Of a stretch of 6,534 nucleotides of DNA, positions 1-6,534 are shown piece after piece; position 1 is the stretch's first letter; each line of letters starts with the position of its first letter. The notes beneath the pieces are model-generated. The model searched no databases, was not told the origin of the DNA, and saw nothing but the letters and a program-made list of their open reading frames with translations. The DNA comes from Planctomycetaceae bacterium (GTDB lineage Bacteria > Planctomycetota > Planctomycetia > Planctomycetales > Planctomycetaceae). Both the position numbers and the translations under genes were made by a program. The DNA lies in the NCBI GenBank assembly GCA_020426065.1, contig JAGQQT010000236.1, positions 1 to 6,534 of the forward strand. The letters run 5' to 3'.

Positions 1-151
1 GATCACCGTGATCATGATCATCAGCTTCCATTTCAGGAGCGGTGGGAGGAGGAGCAGGTTTATCACAACCGGCCACATTAAAAATCAACAGAGATCCCGC
101 CAGCACAAATGCTGGCTGGAATCGAATCAGGTTCCAGGACCATTTCCGCAT
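1..151 (-). CDS. Partial lipoprotein, N-terminus only (truncated by window edge)
   Basis: This is a minus-strand reading frame of 50 codons that runs off base 1, so only the N-terminus is visible. It starts at the ATG at 151-149, preceded by an AAGGA ribosome binding site (164-160) at 8 bases. The product opens with a charged, Trp-containing n-region (MRKWSWNLIR) and a hydrophobic stretch ending in the lipobox V26-A27-G28-C29. This predicts cleavage by signal peptidase II and lipid attachment at Cys29. The residue after Cys is Asp, which in E. coli favours inner-membrane retention; whether that rule applies here is unknown. A short Pro-rich linker (PAPPPTAP) follows, then an acidic His/Asp run (E-A-D-D-H-D-H-G-D) that could bind metal or simply be a flexible spacer. 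It lies 95 bases downstream of the beta-propeller gene in the same direction. The function cannot be named because the folded domain is outside the window. Confidence 0.8.
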   Translation of the reverse strand, partial: MRKWSWNLIRFQPAFVLAGSLLIFNVAGCDKPAPPPTAPEMEADDHDHGD

Positions 152-159
152 CGGTCAAA

Positions 160-164
160 TCCTT
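160..164 (-). promoter_or_regulatory. Ribosome binding site of the lipoprotein gene
   Basis: AAGGA on the minus strand lies 8 bases before the ATG at 151-149. It supports this start over the other nearby ATG (167-165), which is in a different frame. Confidence 0.6.
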
Positions 165-180
165 CATGAGTGAGTGGAGG

Positions 181-206
181 TCGTTCGTGGTTCAGGGATC
201 GAACGA
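181..206. repeat. Inverted repeat, 7-base arms
   Basis: TCGTTCG (181-187) is perfectly complementary to CGAACGA (200-206) across a 12-base spacer. It lies just upstream of the lipoprotein start, in the gap after the beta-propeller gene. Neither side has a T-run, so it is not a standard intrinsic terminator. It could be an operator, an RNA hairpin in the leader of the lipoprotein mRNA, or a weak processing structure. Confidence 0.5.
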
Positions 207-218
207 CATGACATGTCA
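205..218. repeat. Overlapping short palindromes
   Basis: TGACATGTCA at 209-218 is a perfect 10-base palindrome. It overlaps GACATG-A-CATGTC at 205-217, an odd-length perfect dyad. Two-fold symmetry of this size is typical of small dimeric regulator sites, but no regulator can be named from the sequence. Confidence 0.4.
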
Positions 219-229
219 ACTTCAGGCCC

Positions 230-246
230 ATTCAACTTCAGTTGAA

Positions 247-247
<1 letters not shown>
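230..247. repeat. Hairpin at the end of the beta-propeller gene
   Basis: ATTCAAC (230-236) and GTTGAAT (241-247) form a perfect 7-base stem with a 4-base loop. The outer base overlaps the TGA stop of the beta-propeller gene. On the transcribed strand no U-run follows, so it may protect the mRNA 3' end or act as a weak terminator rather than a classical intrinsic terminator. Confidence 0.45.
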
Positions 248-2460
<2,213 letters not shown>

Positions 2461-2469
2461 ACCCGATCT

Positions 2470-2474
2470 TCCTT
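2470..2474 (-). promoter_or_regulatory. Ribosome binding site fixing the beta-propeller start
   Basis: AAGGA on the minus strand sits 9 bases before the ATG at 2460-2458. Together with the signal peptide encoded directly after it, it decides the start against the longer frame beginning at 2586. Confidence 0.65.
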
Positions 2475-2588
2475 CTGTCTGTGGGAGAGGCTCTGCTGGT
2501 AAGTCACGCGAGGATGTGTTTCTGAATTGTCCATATCCTGTCAGCAGCAGGTGTCGATCATGCGACAATCGATTCAAAAACCACAATG

Positions 2589-2617
2589 AGTGTACGACGC
2601 TCCAGAACAGTTGTAAA
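2589..2617 (-). promoter_or_regulatory. Candidate sigma70-type promoter for the beta-propeller gene
   Basis: On the minus strand, TTTACA (2617-2612, five of six matches to TTGACA) is followed after exactly 17 bases by TACACT (2594-2589, four of six matches to TATAAT). Transcription would start near 2582, giving a leader of about 120 bases before the ATG at 2460. That start point lies downstream of the ATG at 2586, which agrees with rejecting the longer reading frame. Planctomycete promoter consensus is poorly defined, so this is a pattern match only. Confidence 0.4.
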
Positions 2618-2764
2618 CGGACTCAACCAGACTGCAGGGTTGGATTCTGCGGGAAATTCATGGGCTCTACCAATGCAAAATCAGCCGTTTTTCCCATCAA
2701 GAGCCGCTTGGTTTCTGCCAGACAGCTCGTCCTGGGATTCCTGATTTGCCTGCAGGGGATGTCT

Positions 2765-3544
2765 CTATTGTCGATGTTTTTCCGAGGGAACGTGCATCGA
2801 ACGTCCGCCATCAACCGGCAGACAGGTTCCCGTAATGAACTGATTCTGTACAAATCCTTCCACCGCCCGGGCGAACATTTCCGGGCAGTTCCCCTTTTTC
2901 AGCAGTGTCAGTTCTCGCAGCTGATTTCCTTCTTCCTCGGAGAGTCCATCAGGAAACAGAATCGGTCCGGGATGAATACAATTCACTCGGATGTTCGGAT
3001 TTCGTTCTGCCAGTTCGCAGGCCAGGACTCGAGTTAATGCGGGAATGGATCCTTTGGAGATGAAATAAGGGAGATGATCCAGATAGGGCCGCTCGATGGC
3101 CCAGTCGCCCACGGTCACAATCGAGCCCCCGCTCGACTGTGAGATCATCACGTTGCCAACCTCCCGGGCACACAGGTATGTGCCGAGTGTATTCACGGCA
3201 AACTGCTTCTGGATTTCTTCCACCGTGATCTCTTCCCAGCGAGTTTTTGTCCAGATCGAAGCCGTTGTCACCAGCACATCAATCTGTCCAAAATGATCGA
3301 CAACGGATTTGACCATCCGCTGGACATCAGCCTCCCGTGAAACATCCGCCTGAAAGATTTCACATTTACAGCCCAGCGATTTCAAATGCTCTCGGGACTC
3401 ACGCGCCTCTGCTTCTGATGTGCGATAATGTAGCGCAATCCGATACCCCAGCCCGGCAAAGTGTTCTGCCACAACATTTCCGACCCGCTTCTTGCCGCTG
3501 CCGGTCACCAGCAATACCGGCTGACCTATTGTTTCTACAGACAC
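2765..3544 (-). CDS. SDR-family oxidoreductase, pteridine reductase/FolM-like
   Basis: The product is a 259-residue classical short-chain dehydrogenase/reductase, predicted cytoplasmic and NADP(H)-dependent. The Rossmann glycine motif is T14-G-S-G-K-K-R-V-G22. H39-Y-R-T-S43 after the second strand matches the H-Y-x-x-S region of pteridine reductases, whose basic residue contacts the NADP phosphate. D67-V68 is the usual adenine contact. The active site has N118, then D147, Y160 and K164 (Y-F-I-S-K). The position 13 residues before the catalytic Tyr is Asp, not Ser, as in Leishmania PTR1 and E. coli FolM. The stretch V-G-D-W-A-I-E-R also resembles FolM. The usual N-N-A-G is V-T-T-A-S at 92-96. 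P192-G-P194 and a C-terminal V-D-G-G complete the fold. The GTG at 3544-3542 is chosen because a GGGAGAG site precedes it and the protein then has normal SDR length; an in-frame ATG at 3718 would add 58 residues unlike the family. A dihydropteridine or dihydromonapterin reductase role is inferred; a generic SDR remains possible. Confidence 0.88.
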   Translation of the reverse strand: MSVETIGQPVLLVTGSGKKRVGNVVAEHFAGLGYRIALHYRTSEAEARESREHLKSLGCKCEIFQADVSREADVQRMVKSVVDHFGQIDVLVTTASIWTKTRWEEITVEEIQKQFAVNTLGTYLCAREVGNVMISQSSGGSIVTVGDWAIERPYLDHLPYFISKGSIPALTRVLACELAERNPNIRVNCIHPGPILFPDGLSEEEGNQLRELTLLKKGNCPEMFARAVEGFVQNQFITGTCLPVDGGRSMHVPSEKHRQ

Positions 3545-3548
3545 ATTT

Positions 3549-3555
3549 CTCTCCC
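3549..3555 (-). promoter_or_regulatory. Ribosome binding site for the GTG start of the SDR gene
   Basis: GGGAGAG on the minus strand lies 4 bases before the GTG at 3544-3542 (6 bases counted from GGAG). It supports the non-ATG start. An overlapping ATG two bases upstream (3546-3544) reads M-C-L-stop and cannot be the start. Confidence 0.55.
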
Positions 3556-3598
3556 AACTCAAAACCGCCCATTGAATTGTGCAAATCGTATTTGTCCT

Positions 3599-3611
3599 CC
3601 CTCCAGGAGGG
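3599..3611. repeat. CCCTCC/GGAGGG dyad in the divergent region
   Basis: CCCTCC (3599-3604) mirrors GGAGGG (3606-3611) around a single A. In RNA of either strand it could fold with a 5-base stem and a 3-base loop. It contains both an SD-like and an anti-SD-like sequence, but it is too far from either start to act as a ribosome binding site. An operator is possible. Confidence 0.35.
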
Positions 3612-3705
3612 TCAGCGCAGCCGGGGAGGGCAATTCTGCAGAACGGCTCATGCCAGCTCACCCTCTCCGCTGGGTTGTTCCATTCCGGCGACTCTTCGGG
3701 GAATT

Positions 3706-3718
3706 GTGACAAGGTCAC
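3706..3718. promoter_or_regulatory. Possible operator dyad over the nif3 promoter
   Basis: GTGAC (3706-3710) and GTCAC (3714-3718) form a perfect 5-base inverted repeat around AAG, directly on the -35 element of the rightward promoter. The position would suit a repressor or activator, but short dyads of this size also arise by chance. Confidence 0.3.
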
Positions 3719-3733
3719 TTCATCTCTTATAGT
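3706..3733 (+). promoter_or_regulatory. Candidate sigma70-type promoter for nif3-mqnP
   Basis: TATAGT (3728-3733, five of six matches to TATAAT) is preceded by GTGACA (3706-3711, five of six matches to TTGACA) at 16 bases, or by TTGTGA (3704-3709) at 18. Transcription would start near 3740. The ATG at 3734 touches the -10 box and would lie upstream of the transcript, so translation more likely begins at 3785. An inverted repeat GTGAC-AAG-GTCAC (3706-3718) overlays the -35 element and could be an operator. Confidence 0.5.
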
Positions 3734-3767
3734 ATGGATGAGGCAACAATTTCCGAACTGACTAATT

Positions 3768-3774
3768 GGGAGAG
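3768..3774 (+). promoter_or_regulatory. Putative ribosome binding site of the nif3-like gene
   Basis: GGGAGAG ends 10 bases before the ATG at 3785. The same heptamer precedes the divergent SDR gene. Spacing is slightly long, so the support is moderate, but no comparable site precedes the ATG at 3734. Confidence 0.45.
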
Positions 3775-3784
3775 TCTGCAGCTG

Positions 3785-4585
3785 ATGATGGAATGCCGTG
3801 AAGTTCTCAATTATCTGGAGGAGTTTGCCCCGCTGCAGACAGCCGAGTCCTGGGACAATGTCGGCCTGCTGCTGGGGAGCCGGGATGTCCCTGTTTCCCG
3901 AATCATGACCTGCCTGACGCTCACTCCGGATGTTGCCGATGAAGCCATCAGACGCCAGATATCACTGATTGTGACTCATCACCCCCTGCTGTTTCGGGCG
4001 GTCCAGAAAATCACAACCGACACGGCAGAAGGTACCATGCTGCTCAAGCTGATTGAACATCAGGTATCGGTCTACTCACCGCATACAGCTTTCGACAACG
4101 CCCTGGCCGGGATAAATCAGCAGTGGTGCGAGCGATTTGGACTGCAGGATGTCCAACCTCTGCGTCCCTTTGAAAAAATACTGAGTGAAAACTCCTCTGC
4201 AGGTTCCGGGCGGCAGGGAACGCTGCCGCGACCCATCTCATTGTCCGAATTCATCGAACAGCTGAAGCAGCTCATGCAGATTCCCCGGATCCAGTTTGTC
4301 GGAGAAGGGCGGCAGATGATTTCCAGAGTCGCAGTTGCCTGTGGAGCGGCGGGGGAATATCTCGGCGATGCACACCGGTCTGGATGTGATCTGTTCATTA
4401 CCGGTGAAACCCGATTTCATGGCTGTCTCGAAGCCCGCGCTCTGGGAACGGCTCTCATTCTTGTGGGGCATTACCAGTCAGAACGCTTCGCCTGTGAACA
4501 GCTGGCAGAGAACCTGAAAGGGAAATTTCCCCAGCTCTCCGTCCACGCCAGTGAAGTGGAATCGGATCCGCTCAACTGGAGCTGA
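3785..4585 (+). CDS. Nif3/YbgI-family dinuclear metal centre protein (DUF34)
   Basis: The product is a 266-residue protein of the Nif3/YbgI family, whose members form toroidal hexamers with a two-metal site in each subunit. The N-terminal motif W23-D-N-V-G27 is a family hallmark. The metal ligands of E. coli YbgI (H63, H64, D101, H215, E219) are matched in order and spacing by H65, H66 (T-H-H-P-L), D104 (H-T-A-F-D), H229 and E233 (G-H-Y-Q-S-E). A middle G-S-G-R-Q-G-T-L segment and a later T-G-E also fit. This is the short form, without the PII-like insertion of the Bacillus type. The start at 3785 is preferred: family proteins begin about 20 residues before W-D-N-V-G, a GGGAGAG lies at 3768-3774, and the promoter at 3706-3733 excludes the in-frame ATG at 3734. 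A second ATG at 3788 is equally possible. The biochemical role is unresolved. Some members are labelled GTP cyclohydrolase I type 2, which should not be assumed here. The prenyltransferase gene follows 43 bases downstream, probably in the same transcript. Confidence 0.93.
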   Translation: MMECREVLNYLEEFAPLQTAESWDNVGLLLGSRDVPVSRIMTCLTLTPDVADEAIRRQISLIVTHHPLLFRAVQKITTDTAEGTMLLKLIEHQVSVYSPHTAFDNALAGINQQWCERFGLQDVQPLRPFEKILSENSSAGSGRQGTLPRPISLSEFIEQLKQLMQIPRIQFVGEGRQMISRVAVACGAAGEYLGDAHRSGCDLFITGETRFHGCLEARALGTALILVGHYQSERFACEQLAENLKGKFPQLSVHASEVESDPLNWS

Positions 4586-4628
4586 TTCCACTCTGTTACT
4601 CCTTCCTGAAAACCCTCGAGCATTCCTT

Positions 4629-5522
4629 ATGGCCACTGCCACTCCAGTTTCCCGCCCTCAATTAAAAGATTACCTGGGGCTGGTCCGGTTCAGTCACACA
4701 ATCTTTGCTTTGCCGTTTGCGCTGCTGGCGGCTGCAATTGCGTGGAAAACAACGGTTCCTTTTCGAGTGCTGGATCTGTTGGGGATTCTGCTCTGCATGG
4801 TTTTTGCCCGCACGTCCGCGATGGCGTTCAATCGATTTGGTGATCGCAAAATCGATGCGGCCAATCCCCGCACCCAGTCCCGTCATATTCCTGCCGGAAT
4901 TCTGTCCGCCCGCTCAGTCCTGCTGCTGACAATTGGTTCCGGGCTCGCCTTCATTGCGTCCACGCTCCTGTTTCTCCCCAATCAGTGGCCCCTCAAACTC
5001 TCGGTTCCCGTTCTGGCCTTTTTGCTGGGATACACCTATGTCAAACGGTTCAGTATCTGGGCTCACTACTGGCTGGCAGCCGCTCTCATGCTTTCCCCAC
5101 TTGCCTCCTGGGTTGCACTGACCGGCAATTTCGAAATCTGGCTCATCTGGCTGGCGGGAGCCATTTTCTTCTGGGTGGGTGGATTTGACATGATTTATGC
5201 CTGCCAGGATGCCGAGTTCGACCGGGACTATGGCCTGTACAGTGTCCCCTCCCGCTGGGGAATTTCCCGGGCGTTGAGGCTCGCTTTTTTCAGCCATGTC
5301 ATTTGCCTGGGCTGCCTGGTGGCGTTCGGAGTGTTCAGCCCCCTGAGCTGGGTGTTTCAGATTGGTATCGGAGTGGTTGCCCTGCTGCTTCTGTATGAAC
5401 ATTCACTGGTCAAGCCGGACGATCTTTCCCGGGCGGGGATCGCCTTTTTCAACATCAATGCATTAATCAGCGTGGGACTGCTGGTGGTTGGCCTGGTGGA
5501 TCTGCTGCTGGCTGGTACGTAG
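4629..5522 (+). CDS. mqnP: UbiA-family prenyltransferase, MqnP-like (menaquinone biosynthesis)
   Basis: The product is a 297-residue integral membrane prenyltransferase of the UbiA superfamily, in the subgroup annotated as putative 4-hydroxybenzoate polyprenyltransferase that includes futalosine-pathway MqnP. It would transfer a polyprenyl chain from its diphosphate to the naphthoate-type precursor of menaquinone. Two Asp-rich motifs that bind Mg-diphosphate are present: N68-R-F-G-D-R-K-I-D76, followed by N-P-R-T-x-S-R, and D187-M-I-Y-A-C-Q-D194-A-E-F-D198, followed by S-V-P-S-R-W-G. The N-terminal F-S-H-T-I-F-A-L-P-F is typical, and about eight to nine hydrophobic segments lie between residues 24 and 295. 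The start at 4629 is chosen because the family begins about 12-20 residues before this motif; the in-frame ATG at 4551 would add 26 unlike residues and overlap the nif3 gene. Only a weak GAG lies upstream of the start, so translation may depend on coupling. The mqnE gene 145 bases downstream supports menaquinone rather than ubiquinone synthesis. Substrate assignment is inferred from family and context. Confidence 0.9.
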   Translation: MATATPVSRPQLKDYLGLVRFSHTIFALPFALLAAAIAWKTTVPFRVLDLLGILLCMVFARTSAMAFNRFGDRKIDAANPRTQSRHIPAGILSARSVLLLTIGSGLAFIASTLLFLPNQWPLKLSVPVLAFLLGYTYVKRFSIWAHYWLAAALMLSPLASWVALTGNFEIWLIWLAGAIFFWVGGFDMIYACQDAEFDRDYGLYSVPSRWGISRALRLAFFSHVICLGCLVAFGVFSPLSWVFQIGIGVVALLLLYEHSLVKPDDLSRAGIAFFNINALISVGLLVVGLVDLLLAGT

Positions 5523-5533
5523 GAAATGCAGTT

Positions 5534-5554
5534 TTTCTCTGTCCCGATGAGAAA
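5534..5554. repeat. Weak hairpin after the prenyltransferase gene
   Basis: TTTCTC (5534-5539) and GAGAAA (5549-5554) form a 6-base AT-rich stem with a 9-base loop, 11 bases after the stop codon. It lacks a GC-rich stem and a following T-run, so it is a poor terminator candidate. The alternative pairing TCTGT (5538-5542) with ACAGA (5554-5558) competes with it. Confidence 0.25.
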
Positions 5555-5613
5555 CAGACGCGGCAGGTTGTCACAGAGTGCGAATCTGGCACAGGATTTC
5601 TTTTTCACGCGCA

Positions 5614-5624
5614 TATTATACACT
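5614..5624 (+). promoter_or_regulatory. AT-rich -10-like element upstream of mqnE
   Basis: Positions 5614-5624 contain TATTAT overlapping TATACA and TACACT, an AT-rich island in GC-richer surroundings, 44 to 54 bases before the mqnE start. I see no acceptable -35 hexamer at 16-18 bases upstream. It may be an extra promoter inside the menaquinone cluster, but the evidence is thin. Confidence 0.25.
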
Positions 5625-5667
5625 GTTCTGCGGTGTTGGATTCCTGTTTTCTGAAGGCGGTACTGTG

Positions 5668-6534
5668 ATGGCTGGTTCTGATAACTCCTCTCTGATGGCT
5701 GAAATCGAGCAGAAAGTCCTGGCGGGCGAACGCCTCTCAGCGGCGGACGGCATCTTTCTGGATCGCCATGCGGATCTCCTCACACTGGGTCGGCTCGCCA
5801 ATCTGGTGCGTGAACGCAAAAACGGTCGCTTCGCCTATTACAACACCAACATCCACCTCAATCCCACCAACGTCTGCGTTTACCGCTGCCGGTTCTGTGC
5901 GTTCCGGGCGGACCTCAAGGCAGACAAAGCCTACATCTTTACAGACGACATGATTCGGGACCGCGTGCGCGAGGCCCAGGAGAAGGGCGCCACCGAAATC
6001 CATGTGGTCGGCGGACTGCATCACCAGAAGAAGTTTGACTGGTATGTCGATGTCGTGCGGACGATTCATGAAGCGGACCAGGACATTCACATCAAGGCCT
6101 GGACGGCTGTGGAAATCAACTGGTTCAGTCATATCACGAAAAAACCTTATGACTGGGTCCTGCAGCAGTTGATGGACGCCGGACTGGGAAGCATGCCGGG
6201 GGGCGGAGCAGAAATCTTCGATGAATCCATCCGCAAACAACTCTGTGAGCACAAAGCGGACTCAGAACGCTGGATCGAAATTCATCGTGCCGCTCATCAA
6301 CTCGGGTTGAGAACGAATGCCACCATGCTGTACGGCCATGTGGAACAGGCCGAGCATCGGATCGATCATCTCCTCCGTCTCCGAACTTTGCAGGATGAGA
6401 CCGGTGGCTTCCAGACCTTCATCCCGCTTGCCTTCCATCCGGAAAACACAGGACTGGCCGAGATCCCCAAGCCGACCGGTCAGATGGACCTGCGGATCAT
6501 CGCCCTGAGCCGCTTGATGCTCGACAACTTCGAT
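5668..6534 (+). CDS. mqnE: Aminofutalosine synthase MqnE, radical SAM (3' end outside window)
   Basis: The first 289 residues are visible and the frame stays open to the window end; the C-terminal part of the protein is missing. MqnE is a radical SAM enzyme of the futalosine menaquinone pathway. It adds the 5'-deoxyadenosyl radical to 3-[(1-carboxyvinyl)oxy]benzoate to give 6-amino-6-deoxyfutalosine. The iron-sulfur motif C70-x3-C74-x2-C77 lies in N-P-T-N-V-C-V-Y-R-C-R-F-C-A-F. Other family blocks are H-V-V-G-G-L-H (112-118), I-K-A-W-T-A-V-E-I (142-150), S-M-P-G-G-G-A-E-I (175-183), N-A-T-M-L-Y-G-H (217-224) and T-G-G-F-Q-T-F-I-P-L-A-F-H-P (255-268). These fit MqnE better than its relative MqnC, which makes the cyclic dehypoxanthine compound. 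The start at 5668 has AAGG (5654-5657) 10 bases upstream; an in-frame ATG at 5695 is less likely. It lies downstream of the MqnP-like gene in the same direction. Confidence 0.95.
   Translation, partial: MAGSDNSSLMAEIEQKVLAGERLSAADGIFLDRHADLLTLGRLANLVRERKNGRFAYYNTNIHLNPTNVCVYRCRFCAFRADLKADKAYIFTDDMIRDRVREAQEKGATEIHVVGGLHHQKKFDWYVDVVRTIHEADQDIHIKAWTAVEINWFSHITKKPYDWVLQQLMDAGLGSMPGGGAEIFDESIRKQLCEHKADSERWIEIHRAAHQLGLRTNATMLYGHVEQAEHRIDHLLRLRTLQDETGGFQTFIPLAFHPENTGLAEIPKPTGQMDLRIIALSRLMLDNFD

Larger units (their letters stand above)
2461..2764. other. 304-base intergenic region between the SDR and beta-propeller genes
   Basis: Both flanking genes read leftward, and this gap would hold the end of the SDR transcript and the promoter and leader of the beta-propeller gene. 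A sigma70-like promoter candidate lies at 2617-2589. Weak dyads are visible at 2718-2735 (CCAG/CTGG with a bulge), 2552-2567 (TGTCG/CGACA, 6-base loop) and 2750-2757 (CCTGCAGG). None is followed by a U-run, so I do not call a terminator. Reading frames inside the gap lack family signatures and are treated as chance. Confidence 0.6.
3545..3784. other. Divergent control region between SDR and Nif3 genes
   Basis: These 240 bases separate two genes read in opposite directions and must hold both promoters. A good rightward promoter is visible at 3706-3733. Leftward, I find no clear -35/-10 pair. A near-perfect dyad, CCCTCC-A-GGAGGG, lies at 3599-3611, and GTGAC-AAG-GTCAC at 3706-3718 overlaps the -35 region of the rightward promoter. 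Reading frames that cross this region in either direction lack family similarity. Confidence 0.6.
5523..5667. other. 145-base gap between mqnP-like and mqnE genes
   Basis: The gap holds a weak hairpin near the start and an AT-rich -10-like patch at 5614-5624. A T-rich run (about 5598-5605) follows a short GTGC/GCAC dyad near 5578-5592, which could be a feeble terminator. Nothing here is strong enough to prove separate transcription. No small gene or RNA is recognisable. Confidence 0.4.

Noticed and set aside
1..20. Palindromes GATCAC-C-GTGATC (1-13) and TGATCATGATCA (9-20) as a regulatory site
   Set aside because: They fall inside the lipoprotein coding sequence and are explained by alternating GAT, CAT and CAC codons for the Asp/His run.
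2718..2735. A bulged hairpin downstream of the SDR gene as an intrinsic terminator
   Set aside because: The stem is short and bulged, and no U-run follows on the transcribed strand.
3785..4585. Naming the Nif3 protein GTP cyclohydrolase I type 2
   Set aside because: That label rests on limited work with family members; the sequence shows only the metal site and fold, so the enzymatic name is not justified.
5737..6252. A 171-codon minus-strand frame opposite mqnE
   Set aside because: It is antisense to a clear radical SAM gene, and its sequence simply mirrors the conserved codons of mqnE.
5668..6534. MqnC instead of MqnE
   Set aside because: The blocks around the GGGAEI and NATMLYGH motifs and the T-G-G-F-Q-T-F-I-P-L-A-F-H-P segment match the MqnE branch, although the two families are related.

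Overview
The window looks like a piece of a planctomycete chromosome. The gene content suggests this: a secreted PQQ-like beta-propeller protein that begins with the W-x-x-W-R-G-P signature common in that phylum, a small Pro- and His/Asp-rich lipoprotein, and menaquinone genes of the futalosine type. Base composition is moderately GC-rich and even across the window. I see no insertion sequence, tRNA, rRNA, CRISPR array or phage gene. The phylum is an inference from gene style, not from a marker gene.

Layout: six protein genes form two divergent groups around a control region at about 3545-3784. Leftward (minus strand), from the centre outward, are a short-chain dehydrogenase of the pteridine reductase/FolM type (2765-3544), a 304-base gap with a plausible promoter, the 737-residue exported beta-propeller protein (247-2460), a 95-base gap rich in dyad symmetry, and the first 50 codons of a lipoprotein that leaves the window at base 1. 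Rightward (plus strand) are a Nif3/YbgI-type dinuclear-metal protein (3785-4585), a UbiA-family prenyltransferase resembling MqnP (4629-5522), and the first 289 codons of aminofutalosine synthase MqnE (5668 to the window end).

How the genes fit together: MqnE makes the aminofutalosine intermediate, and the MqnP-like enzyme would later attach the polyprenyl tail, so the right half is part of a futalosine-pathway menaquinone locus. The other mqn genes are not in the window. The Nif3 protein sits 43 bases upstream of the prenyltransferase gene and is probably transcribed with it, but its biochemical role is unsettled. The SDR carries the Asp-Tyr-Lys catalytic pattern of pterin reductases in place of Ser-Tyr-Lys, which suggests a pterin or folate role. 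The two leftmost genes encode envelope proteins of unknown substrate.

I found no convincing new multi-gene system. The most useful observations are the Asp-type catalytic triad of the SDR, its divergent pairing with Nif3, the Nif3-mqnP-mqnE order, and promoter candidates that place several true starts downstream of the longest possible reading frames.
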